A stretch of 26,628 nt of DNA from Euprymna scolopes. Lineage: Eukaryota; Mollusca; Cephalopoda; Sepiida; Sepiolidae. The position numbers were made by a program, and so were the translations under genes. Under the pieces are notes generated by a model, which saw only the letters and a list, made by a program, of their open reading frames with translations, did no database searches and was not told where the DNA came from. The DNA is taken from positions 69,428,213 through 69,454,840 of the forward strand of contig CM044505.1 of NCBI GenBank assembly GCA_024364805.1, in the 5' to 3' direction. Below are positions 1-10,799 of this stretch, one piece after another; positions within the stretch are counted from its first letter, which is position 1; each line of letters opens with the position of its first letter.

Positions 1-164
1 AAAAAATGTAAACTACGGTTGTTGTTAGTGGACACTGCCGTTTCTGGACAATTGCGGGCACTGGCGGTTGTGGCCGAAATGAAACATACTGGCTTTCATT
101 GGCGATTAGTGCTGGTTATGAGCATGCAGATACGTGTTATATTATTATATATATAAAATTACGG

Positions 165-955
165 AAAATGCCCTATTAGAATAATAATGGAAAGTAAAAA
201 CAGACGTGTTAGAAGTTAGGGAATCTTACTGTATATGAACTGGTTAGAGTGATTGATATAAGTGGTATTCCTCCTAGCTGTTTCCATTTGTTCTTCAAGT
301 TTTCCTCTTTAATCACCTCTTCCACCAATAGTATTAAAGTAAATTCCAGCTTCATGTAGTCTTTTTTAACGTGTAAAACAAAACAATAACAACATTTTTT
401 TTACTTCACTTCTTTCAGTAATGTCATGTAAAGAACGGCGTTCGGTATAGACCTCCTGACCTCCATATTTTAGAACGGCTTTCGGAATAGATATAACCAA
501 CCTCCTCATCTTAAGAGCAGCGTTCAGAATAGACGCCCCTAACATCTTCATATTAAGAAAGGCTTTCGAGGAAAAAAACACTTTTTTTTTTGGAGGCTGA
601 GGGGAATAAGTTCACCAAATTTTACGATGATGTGGCGAAATTTAACGGTGAGGGACATAATTTCACCAAATTTAACCGTTTTGATCACACCCACCCGCAA
701 ATGCTAAAAAATGGAGGGTGTTCGAGTCGGAAGGAGATAAGTTGATTTGTTTATCGCACGTTCGTGCAAATCTGGAAGCCAGTGAATTATAGTGTATAAT
801 ACAAGTATTTACATGCCTAATAGTACTTGTCTCGACCAAATTTGAATGAGACTTTCTTAATCAGCATAGTTGAAAACGTATTAAAGTCGCCATTCGAAAG
901 AAAATTGTGGTGGTGGAATTCATGTACAACTTCACCCACGCCCACCAAAACAGTT
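165..955 (-). repeat. Unknown interspersed repeat, copy 1
   Basis: Read on the minus strand, this stretch is collinear with 16420-17095 on the plus strand. Exact shared anchors fall in the same order: 272-291 with 16977-16996 (20 bases), 689-704 with 16633-16648 (16 bases), 744-757 with 16574-16587, and 897-910 with 16447-16460. Between the anchors similarity is moderate, with small insertions, so this is an old dispersed family. It contains a ~42-bp tandem array (about 416-580). Near 600-690 lie shorter units built on the words aaattt-ggtgaa-tta; copy 2 has fewer of these. I see no terminal inverted repeats, poly-A tail or protein domain. A 71-residue minus-strand open frame (366-581) spans the array because 42 is a multiple of three; I do not regard it as a gene. 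It could be a SINE, a MITE or part of an element whose coding region is elsewhere. Confidence 0.75.
416..580 (-). repeat. ~42-bp tandem array inside repeat copy 1
   Basis: Three full units and a partial one follow each other on the minus strand. Each contains an 'attccgaa-agccgttctta' type core followed by a G-rich atg-ag-atgttgg segment. Translated, the units give a 14-residue period (SSKAFLNMKMLGAS, ILNAALKMRRLVIS, IPKAVLKYGGQEVY). The units have diverged from each other but keep their spacing. The same array occurs in the second copy at about 16728-16875. Confidence 0.7.
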
Positions 956-960
956 TACGT

Positions 961-1407
961 GTGTGCAATCCCGTTTATTAGTCTAGAAAAGAAAAAAAAA
1001 TAATCAGCATTACGTTTTTTTTCCATCACATCGGAAGAAAAGCGATCTATTCGTGTGAACTAATTTTGAATGTTATTGAACATGAGTTATTTTAAGTAGT
1101 GTATCTGGGTTTTGGTATCGGCACTGATAAAGGAAGGCGAAACATTTCATAAAGAGTAACGCAAAAATGAAAATAAAAAATATATCGTCTGATGTAACAA
1201 GTTCTTGTTAACATTCGGGCATAACATTAGATGTAAAGCTTGTCAAATGGAAAGGGTGGATCAAAAGGAGACAAAGTGTTACTACCATAAAATGTGCATC
1301 AAAATAAAATGCATCCCAAATAAACACACGCACGCACACACATATATCGTCAGTTTTCTTTTCTAAAAATAGATATAGTTCATTCACACTAATAATATTT
1401 TTTCTTT

Positions 1408-1412
<5 letters not shown>
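961..1412. other. AT-rich DNA without recognised features
   Basis: Nothing coding or repetitive stands out here apart from a short A-run near 990 and a CA-rich stretch near 1324-1343 leading toward the (TA)n tract. No element ends are visible. Confidence 0.5.

Positions 1413-1466
<54 letters not shown>
1413..1466. repeat. (TA)n microsatellite
   Basis: An uninterrupted TA dinucleotide run of about 54 bases. It follows a CT/T-rich stretch and is followed by unique sequence of higher GC content (1467-1610). Confidence 0.97.
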
Positions 1467-1469
<3 letters not shown>

Positions 1470-1993
1470 ATCCACATACAGTAATGTTTCGCTGTTTCAC
1501 AGCTCATCAATGCAGCTAGACAGGCAACTACCTCAAGCCTGGATTGAAACCCGACCGTCTGTACGACATTTCCACCTTCGGAATAACGGTTTTTACTTTT
1601 GCAGGAACTGGCTTATATAATCGCTATATTTCTTGTAGGTCAGAATAAAACTAAAACAACCTACAATTTGTAAAAGAAACTTTGCCCATAGTAGTGACAT
1701 ACTGACATGTTTGTAAAGTTATAAAAAAGGAAACCAGTGAAAAAATACATCAATTGTAAAATGCAATCTATTATATCGCTGACAATGAATCGAAAAAGCT
1801 TGAAGTACACTCGAACTTACGATAAATATCGCGTTTACATCAGCCAGTTCATAGCACAAGTGAAAGTCGTTACTCGGAAGTTGGAATGGATCGGTAACTG
1901 AACTAATGGACAAAAAAGGTATTTTTTTATTAAATGAACTGAGCTTAATCGAAAAAATGCTTCCTTAAATATATACACACACACACGCACACT

Positions 1994-1996
<3 letters not shown>
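1467..1996. other. Unique-looking spacer between two (TA)n tracts
   Basis: The first ~140 bases are more GC-balanced than the surroundings and include ggattgaaacccg near 1541, which loosely resembles a tRNA B box. No A box or cloverleaf can be drawn, so no tRNA or SINE is called. The remainder is AT-rich and ends in a CA-rich run (1975-1993). Confidence 0.4.

Positions 1997-2071
<75 letters not shown>
1997..2071. repeat. (TA)n microsatellite
   Basis: A perfect TA run of about 75 bases, preceded by acacac-rich sequence, so it is a compound CA/TA microsatellite. The tyrosine/isoleucine-rich minus-strand frame across it is a by-product of the repeat. Confidence 0.97.
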
Positions 2072-2072
<1 letters not shown>

Positions 2073-2713
2073 TGTGAAAGCAAAATCAAGGCTTCAACAA
2101 AGATGTTGATGGCAAGAAAAAGTGCATTTCATTTTACGTTACAATTGTTTCCATGTCCAGTCGACAATTTCAAAACGTTATATCGTTTGAAAATCTTAAA
2201 AAACCAGCATTTCTCCAAACTTTATGAATAAACACACTTTTGACAATAGAGCATTTTTGAAAAGAAAGAAAAAAGAAAGAAAAGGAAAAAAAATCCCTTA
2301 ACTGGAAAAGCATGTGAGAAACCTTTACCTTTGCGGTAGCTACGGAAAAGCCCGTTTAAATATTATTATATCGCCTAATTTGTGTATCCTTATTTAAGAA
2401 CAGAGTCATGAGAAGTTTCCACAGAAAACGCTAAGCCATTTTAAAAAAATTATATATCCCAATTGTTGAGTTCCTAAATTAGATCTAACTGTTTCTTTAT
2501 TTCCCACTAATTAATTTTTTTATAAAAAGAATTTTTTAATTTTTTTTCTATATTTATAGTATGGCTGTAACGACCTTGCAATAACGTTATGGTTAATTTT
2601 AGTTTCGTATTAGTGGCAAGTAATGTCTACAGATTATCGTTATGTTGGTACTTAGATTTCATACCATTTTAGGTTTAAAGTTTAATTGAATATGAGAATA
2701 AATAAAAAGGCTG

Positions 2714-2716
<3 letters not shown>
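2072..2716. other. AT-rich DNA without recognised features
   Basis: Contains an A/G-rich stretch (2258-2295) and T- and A-runs near 2515-2550. There is no coding signal, no repeat ends and no homology to other parts of the window. Confidence 0.5.

Positions 2717-2802
<86 letters not shown>
2717..2802. repeat. (TA)n microsatellite
   Basis: A perfect TA run of about 86 bases, the longest or second longest in the window. Confidence 0.97.
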
Positions 2803-2806
<4 letters not shown>

Positions 2807-5433
2807 CTTGTATAACATTTCGAGTGAGGTATTCTAATCTATTTATTATTATTTAATGTTTTAAAATTCATTGTCATTCTACTTGAATATGTTTTCATAT
2901 CGTCACTAAAGACAATTATGAAGAGAGATAATCCAATTATGTTGTTAATTGTTACTAGTTAATTCTGTTGGAAACTGGGTCGATTTTATTTCCTATAACA
3001 GCTAAAGGGAGATAATTCAGGCAGTTTGATGTTTTCGGTCTATTGATTACTAGAAGGCGTTTATGATTTAATAATTAATTTAATCAGACAGCTTCAGGAC
3101 GTGCTACGATGACTTATTTAACAAATTACTGATATAAATTATGTTTTTAATCTTAAAAAATTGGTTTTTACACATGGGTTTAAACCATATCTGTTATTAA
3201 TCACTTATGCTGCTCATGTCTTATAATTCGTGTGTTGTATTCTTGCGTATCTAAATAAAATAGTATATATCCTCCAATTATTATTCTGACAGCAAAACCA
3301 CCCAATAGCTGCAAATGTGTTTCACTCCAATGAGAAGATGCCTATTCCTGCACTTATGGGTAAAACATTTAAAACAGGGAGTAAAGTAAGTAAATAAGTA
3401 AATCATGGTTTCTACCAACTTAAGATGTCAGATGACAAAATCAATTAAATTAATTTTCAGCCCCCAAATTGCTAATTTAATTTTTAATAATAACTAGTTA
3501 ATTGCTAAATTGTTTTATTGATCTGAAGAGGGTATCACTTATTTCACCATCAATACTGCTATAACTGAATACAAAAATGCCCACCGTTATGAAAAAAATT
3601 CCATTCTTAGATGAGCTTTATACTTTATTTATATTTCTTACCCAGTTTAGAATAATAGAAACTATATTCGCATGTTAGATTTGGATCCTTCATTTAGATT
3701 ATAACATTTCTAGATATTTAACTCTACATTAAAATTTAATCCTAGCATCCGATGATCCTTATTGTTGTAAAAAGTTATACCTCAGTTACATTTAAGGTGT
3801 GATAGCAGAAATCTATTCCTGTGAAGACATCCATGTATGGCATCTAGTCTTTTATTAAAAATTTCCTCTTTGGAATGCACTACATAGTGAATTCTTATTC
3901 AGTGTTCTTGTTAGTAAGAGATTCTTACTGTGTTATCGAGACAGTCTTAGGAATGTTCATGTATTGTGGAGTGTTCATATTGAGACATTAGTGAGATATA
4001 GAGACAGTTCTGTATATATATAATAGACAATGTACATGTTACTACAAGAGAGCCTAGCCTGTAATTCAACTAGAAGAGATTTTTTAATATCTTGATAGAT
4101 AGACCAAGAGTGCGTTTGACATTTACGTTTTGACAGTTGTACATATAATATAAACACTTTCTCGTTGTAATGATGAACACAAAAGACGGCAGTTATGAAA
4201 AACATGATGATCATTTATTCTTCGACCGGTCGGAAATGATTCTGTATTTCAGGGATTAAAAGTTGTTACATAGTTATTTCTAAACCCTCCCGCTTTCAGA
4301 GTGAGCCTTGACTCTAACCGAGAATCGGTCTGAGCCTCTCTGCTCTGACTGATCTAACTCCCCCTAACTAACTTCGAACTCTTTCCTATATTGAGAAATC
4401 ACACGTATGTCTGGTCAACGTGACTACAACTCACGTGTTATCAACATGCGCGATTTTCACGTTTTTGAAACCATTTCTTACGACCACGAACTTTCCCATT
4501 CTCTTTATTGTTTTACAAAGGAATTTAACCTAGTTGTCTAATTCTGTAACCCATATTTTATTATGCATTCTTTCTAAGATTGTGAATAGTTTCCAGCCAA
4601 ATTTGTATTTATTAAATATTTTAACAGAATCTACAATTTACTGGACACTCCCTTTATAATAACATTCTGTGTTTATTTTAACTTATGATTGGAATTCTCA
4701 ATTCCAAGTATAGCTTCGCAAGTTCGCATCCTTGACTATCCTATTTCATATTTACATTTTATTAATTCCCTATTTTTTTACTTACATGAAAAGAGGCAGC
4801 CCTTATCATGTAACACTGGTTATCTTAAGAATCCTATTTTCTGACGTTGTTTTGCTAGACATTTTGAGTAAAAATCCAGTAGAGCGTTTTTTTTCTCGTT
4901 GCTACAACTGTAATTAAAACCTATTCGAGCCGAACGCATAAGTCTTTAGCAAAAGTTTAACTCTTTTAGGCGTATTTTGATATATTTGACGTCAAACTTC
5001 TTATTAATTGTGTTGTGTGCGACATAAATCCGAGTTGTTTTGTAAGAATATGTCCATGGTCTTTGTCGCACCACGAAAGGTAGGTGATAAGTAAGAAAAG
5101 ACTGTGTTATATTCACAAGTGTGTGTATTTACAGAATCACAGAATAGTATATTATAGTCGTATTAGGTTCCTCTATATCTAACGTCCACAAAAGTCCACA
5201 TCATCATAGAATAGGGTATATCACTATCACAGTAAACACTAACGTAAACTTTATTTACTGTATGTCAGACTTGATGAGGCAAACTTCATGGTGACTTCTT
5301 CTGTTCAAGTTGAAATGATTTTGTGGTTATTGTGACTTATACGGAATCGACAACAACAAAAAGGACTTCCTATATGTTTCCGGTTCGAACTACACGCTAG
5401 ACAAATAAAATATTCGTTGATGGGTCGTTTTTC
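2803..5433. other. Long AT-rich stretch, no gene recognised
   Basis: About 2.6 kb in which both strands have only short open frames (the longest are 79 residues at 3975-4214 minus and 61 residues at 4732-4917 plus). None resembles a known family. A locally more GC-rich island lies at about 4258-4460, with CT-rich runs, and an 8-bp palindrome centred near 4226 (ccgaccgg-type). A 7-base inverted pair gtgcgac/gtcgcac lies near 5018 and 5063. Nothing here supports a gene or a complete mobile element. Confidence 0.45.
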
Positions 5434-6434
5434 TAATGTGTAACATTGTGTTTCATTATGTTAACTTGTGTTTTATTATGTTACATTCATTTTATTTTGT
5501 TACAAACATTTTATTTTGTTACACACATTTTATTATGTTATATATAATTATTTTGTTACATAAATTTTATTTTATTACATACATTTTATTATGTTGCATA
5601 CATTTTATTTTGCTACATACATTTTATTTAATTAAATACATTTTATTATTTTACATACATACATTTTCTTTTGTTACAAATATTTCATTATGTTACAAAC
5701 ACCTTATTATGTTACATACATTTTATTATGTTACATACATTTTATTTTGCTACATACATTTTATTGTTACATACATTTTACTTTGTTACACAAATTTTAT
5801 TTTGTTACATGCATTTTATTATGTTACATACATTTTATTTGTTACCCACTTTTTATTATGTTACATAATATTATTTTGTAACAAACATTTTATTGTTACA
5901 AACATATTATTATGTTACATTTTATTTTGTTGCATACATTTTATTTTTTACATACATTTTATTATGTTACAAACATTTTATTATGTTACAAACATTTTAT
6001 TATGTTACATACATTTTATTATGTTACATACATTTTATTTTGTTAAATACATTTTATTTTGTTACAGACATTTTATTATGTTATACACATTTTATTTTAT
6101 TACATACTTTTTATTTTGTTATATACATTTTATTATGTTACATACATTTTACTTTGTTACACAAATTTTATTTTGTTATATACATTTTATTATGTTACAT
6201 ACATTTTATTTTGTTACATACATTTTATTATGTTACATATATTTTACTTTGTTACACACATTTTCTTTTGCTACATAGATTTTATTTTACATACATTTTA
6301 TTTTATTAGACGCTTTTTATTATGTTACATATATTTTACTTTGTTACACACATTTTATTTTGTTACATACATTTTATTTTGTTACATACATTTTATTTTG
6401 TTACAAACATTTTATTATGTTGCATACATTTTAC
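5434..6434 (+). repeat. 1-kb minisatellite of a 19-bp unit
   Basis: About 50 head-to-tail copies of a 19-bp unit that reads approximately attttattatgttacatac. Two alternating variants differ mainly at one base (ttatg or ttttg), and occasional units have 1-3-base indels. The array starts abruptly after aatgtg at 5434 and ends at the acgatcg sequence near 6434. Three units make 57 bp, or 19 codons, with no stop in any plus-strand frame. Long open frames (up to 280 residues) and several overlapping ones therefore appear in all three plus frames. Their products would be monotonous F/Y/I/L/H/C-rich strings and are not credible proteins. Confidence 0.95.
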
Positions 6435-6746
6435 GATCGAATTGTTTGTAGAATAATCAGTTTTGTTAGTGATATTTGGTAAATAAATTGTTTGCAATGG
6501 TAAAAATAAAAATAGATGTAATATCAACTAAAGAGATGATCACCCATGCTCCATAGCAAATTAATTCGGACTTCTTCGTTGAATTCAGTCCCGTCTGAAA
6601 GATCAAATATATTCGTTTTACACGTAGTTAGTATCCTTCGTTGACCCGGTTTTACTGGTATTGGAAACATGGTCCCATGTTCCTGAATTGGTGTCATACT
6701 ACCAAGATTAGGAAATATATACTTCATCTTGTTGGATAGATTTGCG

Positions 6747-6750
<4 letters not shown>
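6435..6750 (-). other. Spacer with one unrecognised 67-residue open frame
   Basis: On the minus strand 6524-6727 is open from an ATG. It gives a 67-residue product with mixed composition (for example VKPGQRRILTTCKTNIFDL), unlike the low-complexity frames nearby. I do not recognise it. It has no signal peptide, membrane segment or motif that I can name. It could be a fragment of an exon or of another decayed element, or simply chance. Confidence 0.15.

Positions 6751-6802
<52 letters not shown>
6751..6802. repeat. (TA)n microsatellite at the 5' end of LINE A
   Basis: A TA run of about 52 bases. Immediately after it, sequence readable as LINE endonuclease begins (about 6811), so the microsatellite marks the truncation or insertion boundary of that element. 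Confidence 0.95.
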
Positions 6803-6803
<1 letters not shown>

Positions 6804-6824
6804 TTATATACTTTCCCTCGATAC

Positions 6825-7420
6825 TAGCGCACAAGTACATGTATTTGGTAACTGCAATGTCCACCGCACTAACTGACTTGGATTCTCTACTTACACAGAC
6901 GTAGCTGGTAGCACAACGCATAGGTTCTCTATATCTCATTCCCTCTCACAGAAGGTTACATTTTCGACTCGTTTCCCAGACCAGCAAGATCAACATGCCT
7001 CACTTCTAGTTCAGTTCCCGATGATTATATAAGGAATGCCCACAGCCCACTCGGAAATGTTGATCACGCCGTGATAATGGTAGAAATCGCCTTAAATTCT
7101 CGACCCAAATCTGAAGAGCCACTACTCAAAACAACGAGGTATTAAAAAAAGGCTGATCGGAAAACAATCAGATATCTCATCAGAGATGCGCCATGGAGAA
7201 ATATCTTTTCTCTTCCAGCTGAACAGTGCGCAAATAAGACCATTGAATGGTTCACAACTGCAGTTGAAGTACATGTTCCCACACGAAAATTCTATAGCAA
7301 ACCCCACTCTTCTCAATTGTTTAATTCTACTTGTGCAGTTGCCATTGCGTACCGCAGATTCAACCGACATAGCTCCAGTTCAAACAGACAAAAGTATATA
7401 AGCTAGAAGCAATTGTAAGA
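6825..7420 (+). pseudogene. LINE A endonuclease end and linker, broken
   Basis: In the frame of 6841 the translation reads FGNCNVHRTN, a stop (tga, 6874-6876), then LGFSTYTDVAGSTTHRFSIS and onward to about 7013. The frame then shifts, and the Asp-His block appears at 7050-7085. This order matches the last third of APE endonucleases in this LINE group. The catalytic Asp of the GDxN block is replaced by Asn and Cys, so it could not be active. The linker up to the reverse transcriptase has several stops. The 82- and 71-residue open frames crossing 7122-7401 are chance frames. Confidence 0.75.
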
Positions 7421-7599
7421 GAGAAATAGCGACAGAATACACGGAAACCACCAGAAAACGCATCAAAGCACAGAAATTAGGCACCCGTGATTTTTGAAAC
7501 ATCTACAAAAGTGTAGTAAATAATGGGCAGTCAACGATTCCCCCACTATCAAACAATCATGAGGTTATTTGCACGGCAACTGAGAAGGCTAACCTGCTT

Positions 7600-8420
7600 G
7601 CCAGTCGGTTTGCCTCAAACTCCATATTGGACCCGGCACACCACTCCCTCCCTAACTTTCCTTTGCGGACAGACGCCACACTAGATTATCTGAAAATCAC
7701 CCCTTCTCAGATACATGCTATCATAAAAACCATAGACACCTCAAAAGCATGTGAACCTGATCTCATCCTGGCTGTACTATTAAGAAAATGCTCCGCTGAG
7801 GTTGCCCCAGTTCTCTCAAAACATTACAACAAATGCCTTAACGAATCTTGCTTTCCTGACTGCTGGAAAACCGCGTCTGTGGTACCAGTTTGCTAGAACT
7901 CTGGCGAAAGAACAAACCCCTTAAATTATTATCCCATTAGCCTTCTCACGCTTTTCACCAAAATATTTGAGTTCTTAATTAGTGAAGCTCTTGTCCATCA
8001 CCTTGCAGCTGATAAACTCCTGACCGACAATCAATATGGATTTAGGCAAACCTGTTGCATAGCAGATATCTTAACTGTAATCTCTGAACATATATACCGT
8101 TCACTGGACAAAAAAGGGGAAGGTAGAGCGGTAGCCCTCGATATATCCAAGGCTTTTGACAGAGTATTGCACGATGGTTTCTAAGGAAGATTAGATCATA
8201 TCATATGAATAATACATAATGTAATTAAATCTTTCTTAAGTTAGAGAAAAATTCAGATTGTCCTCGACCGTTTTACATCTAAACAATATGATATAAATGC
8301 GAGAGTACACCAAAGTTTTATCCTTGGACCTTTATTATTCCTGATATTCACAAATGCCCTCGTTGAAAAATTGTTTCTGAGATGAGTATATTTGCTTATG
8401 AAACAAGTCTCTATAACAGG
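7600..8420 (+). pseudogene. LINE A reverse transcriptase domain, broken
   Basis: The open stretch 7627-7896 covers fingers blocks, including LSKHYNKCLNESCFPDCWKT. After a stop at 7894-7896 the same reading continues with NYYPISLL (near 7925-7950, family NYRPISLL), DNQYGFR (about 8028-8048) and the first catalytic block ALDISKAFDRV (about 8135-8166). Past 8180 the frame breaks repeatedly. The second catalytic block, normally Y/F-ADD, reads FAYETSLY at about 8391-8414: both aspartates are gone. The family order and spacing are right for a Jockey/CR1-like reverse transcriptase, but the domain is catalytically dead. Confidence 0.9.
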
Positions 8421-8489
8421 TACGAGGGGAAAATAAATAAAAAAACATAGGAAATTGCAGAAACACTAGAGGATGACCTCCAATCTTAA

Positions 8490-9218
8490 GTGGAATGGGG
8501 ACAAACATGGATCGTCACATTTAATGCTGTCAAGACTAAGCTTGTTGCCTTCAATAATTATAAGAAACCTTCTCTACCACCAATAGCAATGACCAAGAAC
8601 ACATTACCCGAAAGTACTTCCTTTAAACTCCTCAGCCTAATGTTTACAGGGAACATGAACTGGAATAGATACATTCAGAGCATTGCCAAGGCTGCTGCGA
8701 AGAAGGTGGGCGCTCTCTACCGTGCTAGAAAACTAATTACGCATGAAAGTATCCTGTACCTCTATAAGGCCAGCATTTGCCCATGTATGGAGTACTGTTG
8801 TCACATTTGGGCTCGGTCATTTGCTACTTGTCTCTCACTTCTTGACAGGGTTCAAAAGAGAGTCGCCAACCTGATATGTTTTGAACTGTCATCTAGCCGT
8901 CAGCCTCTATTTCATCGACGAAATGTTGCATTCATCTGCCTGTTCTACAAGTACTTTAATGGTGAATGCTCTGATGAATTACAAGCACTTGTATCTCACG
9001 ACTTGAATACCCCCGACAAACGCGACAAGCAGCTAAATCCAACCCATGACACTGTAGAAATCCCTAGGTGTAAAAGAGCCTTCTACTACGGTAGTTTCTT
9101 CCCTAGAACTGCTAGATTTTGCAACTTCCTTTCGGGATTCTGCTTTCTAAACTGTACTGACATGCAGAAGTTCAAGTGTAATGTAAGCAAACATCTTACT
9201 ACTCATCTCCCTCCATAA
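8490..9218 (+). pseudogene. LINE A C-terminal region, 242-residue open frame
   Basis: This is the longest plausible coding remnant in the LINE: an uninterrupted 242 codons from ATG to TAA. It begins just after the reverse transcriptase palm, with EWGQTWIVTFNAVKTKL, the conserved block after Y/FADD. It continues through PESTSFKLLSLMF, the thumb-region SIAKAAAKKVGALYRA and the family signature CPCMEYCCHIWA (about 8775-8812), then LLDRVQKRVANL, and ends with SFFPRTARF and FKCNVSKHL. The start codon is arbitrary because the family protein runs through from upstream. It is a fragment of a polyprotein and not an independent gene. Codon integrity over 730 bases suggests that this copy is younger than LINE fragments B and D. 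Confidence 0.9.
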
Positions 9219-9286
9219 TACCCTTGTAACGTTTGTCCCCGATAGTAGCCCCTTACTTCAAAGTGGGTCTGTGCCTTGTTCTGGAA

Positions 9287-9293
<7 letters not shown>
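9219..9293 (+). other. LINE A 3' untranslated end
   Basis: A short tail after the stop codon (taa at 9216-9218) ends in gaatgaaaatta before a TA run. No classic poly-A is present; the microsatellite takes that position. Confidence 0.6.

Positions 9294-9327
<34 letters not shown>
9294..9327. repeat. (TA)n microsatellite between LINE A and Helitron 1
   Basis: A TA run of about 34 bases. It follows the LINE 3' end and lies 14 bases before the Helitron terminus. Confidence 0.95.
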
Positions 9328-9332
<5 letters not shown>

Positions 9333-9599
9333 CTATATATACTAGCAGAAGTACCCGTCGTTGACTTTGTTAAAAAACAGCCTACAGAAAATGGACTGTA
9401 ATTGATGAAAGTAGGATATGTTATCAAAAGGAGATGGTTGTAAAGAGATAAGTTTTGATACTCAAAAATTTTACCCGAAGCAAAATATGATGAAATTAAA
9501 ATAATCTCGCGGAAATATATTTTTATAGCAACTTTGTTACCATTCGTAGCCAAGAGTGACCAACAAAATGATGTTTCCATAAAAAAGAGAAAATGTTAT

Positions 9600-10090
9600 A
9601 TATATAATAATATAAATATACAAGAAATAAATGTTACCATAGTCAATAAAAGTTACTTTATGGTAGAAAAGTTCATTGGTTTGTATTTTTAAGTAGTTTG
9701 TAAAAAAAAAAATTAATTCACGAACCGGTTTAAAAAAAATCAAAATGACAGCGACTCTCAAATGGAGAGCCTCGTTTTCAATTTGAAGGAGGGGCACCTG
9801 AATATTCTTTGTTAACAATCTAAGAGAGTTCCGTCAACGTAAGGAATATTTATGAACATATTTTAATGTTTTCCGTTATTTTGTGCTTGAGGAATATTCG
9901 ACTATGCCATGTGTAGTTTATATAAAAATTCCTTTAAATAGTTATCGCCTCAAATTTCGTTTTAATTTCGGTTCGCTGAAATCATTTCAAGTAAAGAGCA
10001 TTAAAAACTATTTCAAAACAACAAAAAAACATGAACTGAACTTTTATTGACTGTGGTAACATTTATTTCTTGTATATATATATTTTTTCG
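9600..10090. repeat. Long imperfect inverted repeat in Helitron 1
   Basis: Arms 9620-9654 and 10039-10073 are reverse complements over 35 bases with one mismatch. Weaker complementarity continues inward: gttcat-t-g-ttt and cacgaaccgg near 9667-9730 pair with the segment near 9970-10036. The outer flanks are both TA-rich. Transcribed, this would fold into a long hairpin centred near 9847. The 93- and 95-residue minus-strand open frames over it are not convincing genes. Confidence 0.8.
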
Positions 10091-10799
10091 GGTAGTCGTT
10101 TGTTGGTTTTTCTGCTAAACACTTTTACTAAATAATATCGGCGAACTATCGAAAACCAAAGAAACTAAAACAGCTTTGAAAAATAATGAAGCTTTACTTA
10201 CGTTAGTAAAATAATCCGAAACAGCAAAATGGGATATTAAAAAAGTAAACACGTTATTACTTTTGTTTTTTAAAGCAAAAAATCGATATAAATATGAATA
10301 AGAAAAAATAGCGCCCTTTTCAAACAGAACAGCTTCGTTTCAGTTTTACAGTATTGAACGGTGTAATATTGAGCCTTCAGATTCAGGGTTGTACTATTAT
10401 AATGTAAAGAACACGCAGAAAGGGTTGTAATCAACTGAATTCTTTCTAGTACACTGACGAAAAAACTTAAACAAATATATAAATAAAAATAAAAAGGTTA
10501 TGTAAGGGTTTTAAAAAGAATCGTACTCACGTGAGCAGGAATTTTTCCTTCTTTTGACACGATAACAAGTAACGTTCTTATTTTTTTATTATTTATCTAT
10601 TTTCGAAAGAGTGCCACGTGCAAGTGGAGAAGGAAAAATAGAATTATGCAAAATTTGTGTCGAGAATTGTCTAAAGTTCCCACAATTTTTTTTTTTTTGG
10701 GCTTTCACTTTGATAAGAACGTGAATTTATGAATATATGATTCAACTCAAAAATAAATAAAAGCTAACGTGAATTAAGATTAAAGTTAAGGTGTTATTG

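Larger units (their letters stand above)
6803..9293 (+). mobile_element. 5'-truncated Jockey/CR1-type LINE (LINE A)
   Basis: A decayed non-LTR retrotransposon. The family's ORF2 encodes an APE-type endonuclease followed by a reverse transcriptase, used for target-primed reverse transcription. Here the first part of the endonuclease is missing. The remaining end is readable from about 6811: GNCNVH at 6847-6864 stands where family members have GDFNVH, and LGNVDHAV (Asp-His at 7062-7067) is the conserved C-terminal S/N-x-DH block. The reverse transcriptase follows (7627-8420), then the C-terminal region (8490-9218), then a ~75-bp 3' untranslated end running into (TA)n. At least four frame changes or stops separate the pieces. 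Assignment to Jockey/CR1 rests on block order and wording; an RTE-X-like clade is possible. Confidence 0.9.

Noticed and set aside
1541-1553. tRNA B-box-like word, possible tRNA or tRNA-derived SINE
   Set aside because: No A box at the right distance and no cloverleaf pairing could be drawn.
4258-4460. GC-richer island that might be an old solo LTR on the minus strand
   Set aside because: There are no clear matching ends, no target-site duplication and no associated coding region; composition alone is not enough.
5436-6451. Long plus-strand open frames (280, 138, 130 residues) rich in Phe, Tyr, Ile, Leu and His
   Set aside because: They lie wholly or almost wholly in the 19-bp minisatellite, appear in all three frames at once, and show only the repeat's 19-residue periodicity.
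7170-7190. Minus-strand CTGATGA word
   Set aside because: No partner GAAA strand and no stem II; it falls in the LINE A linker.
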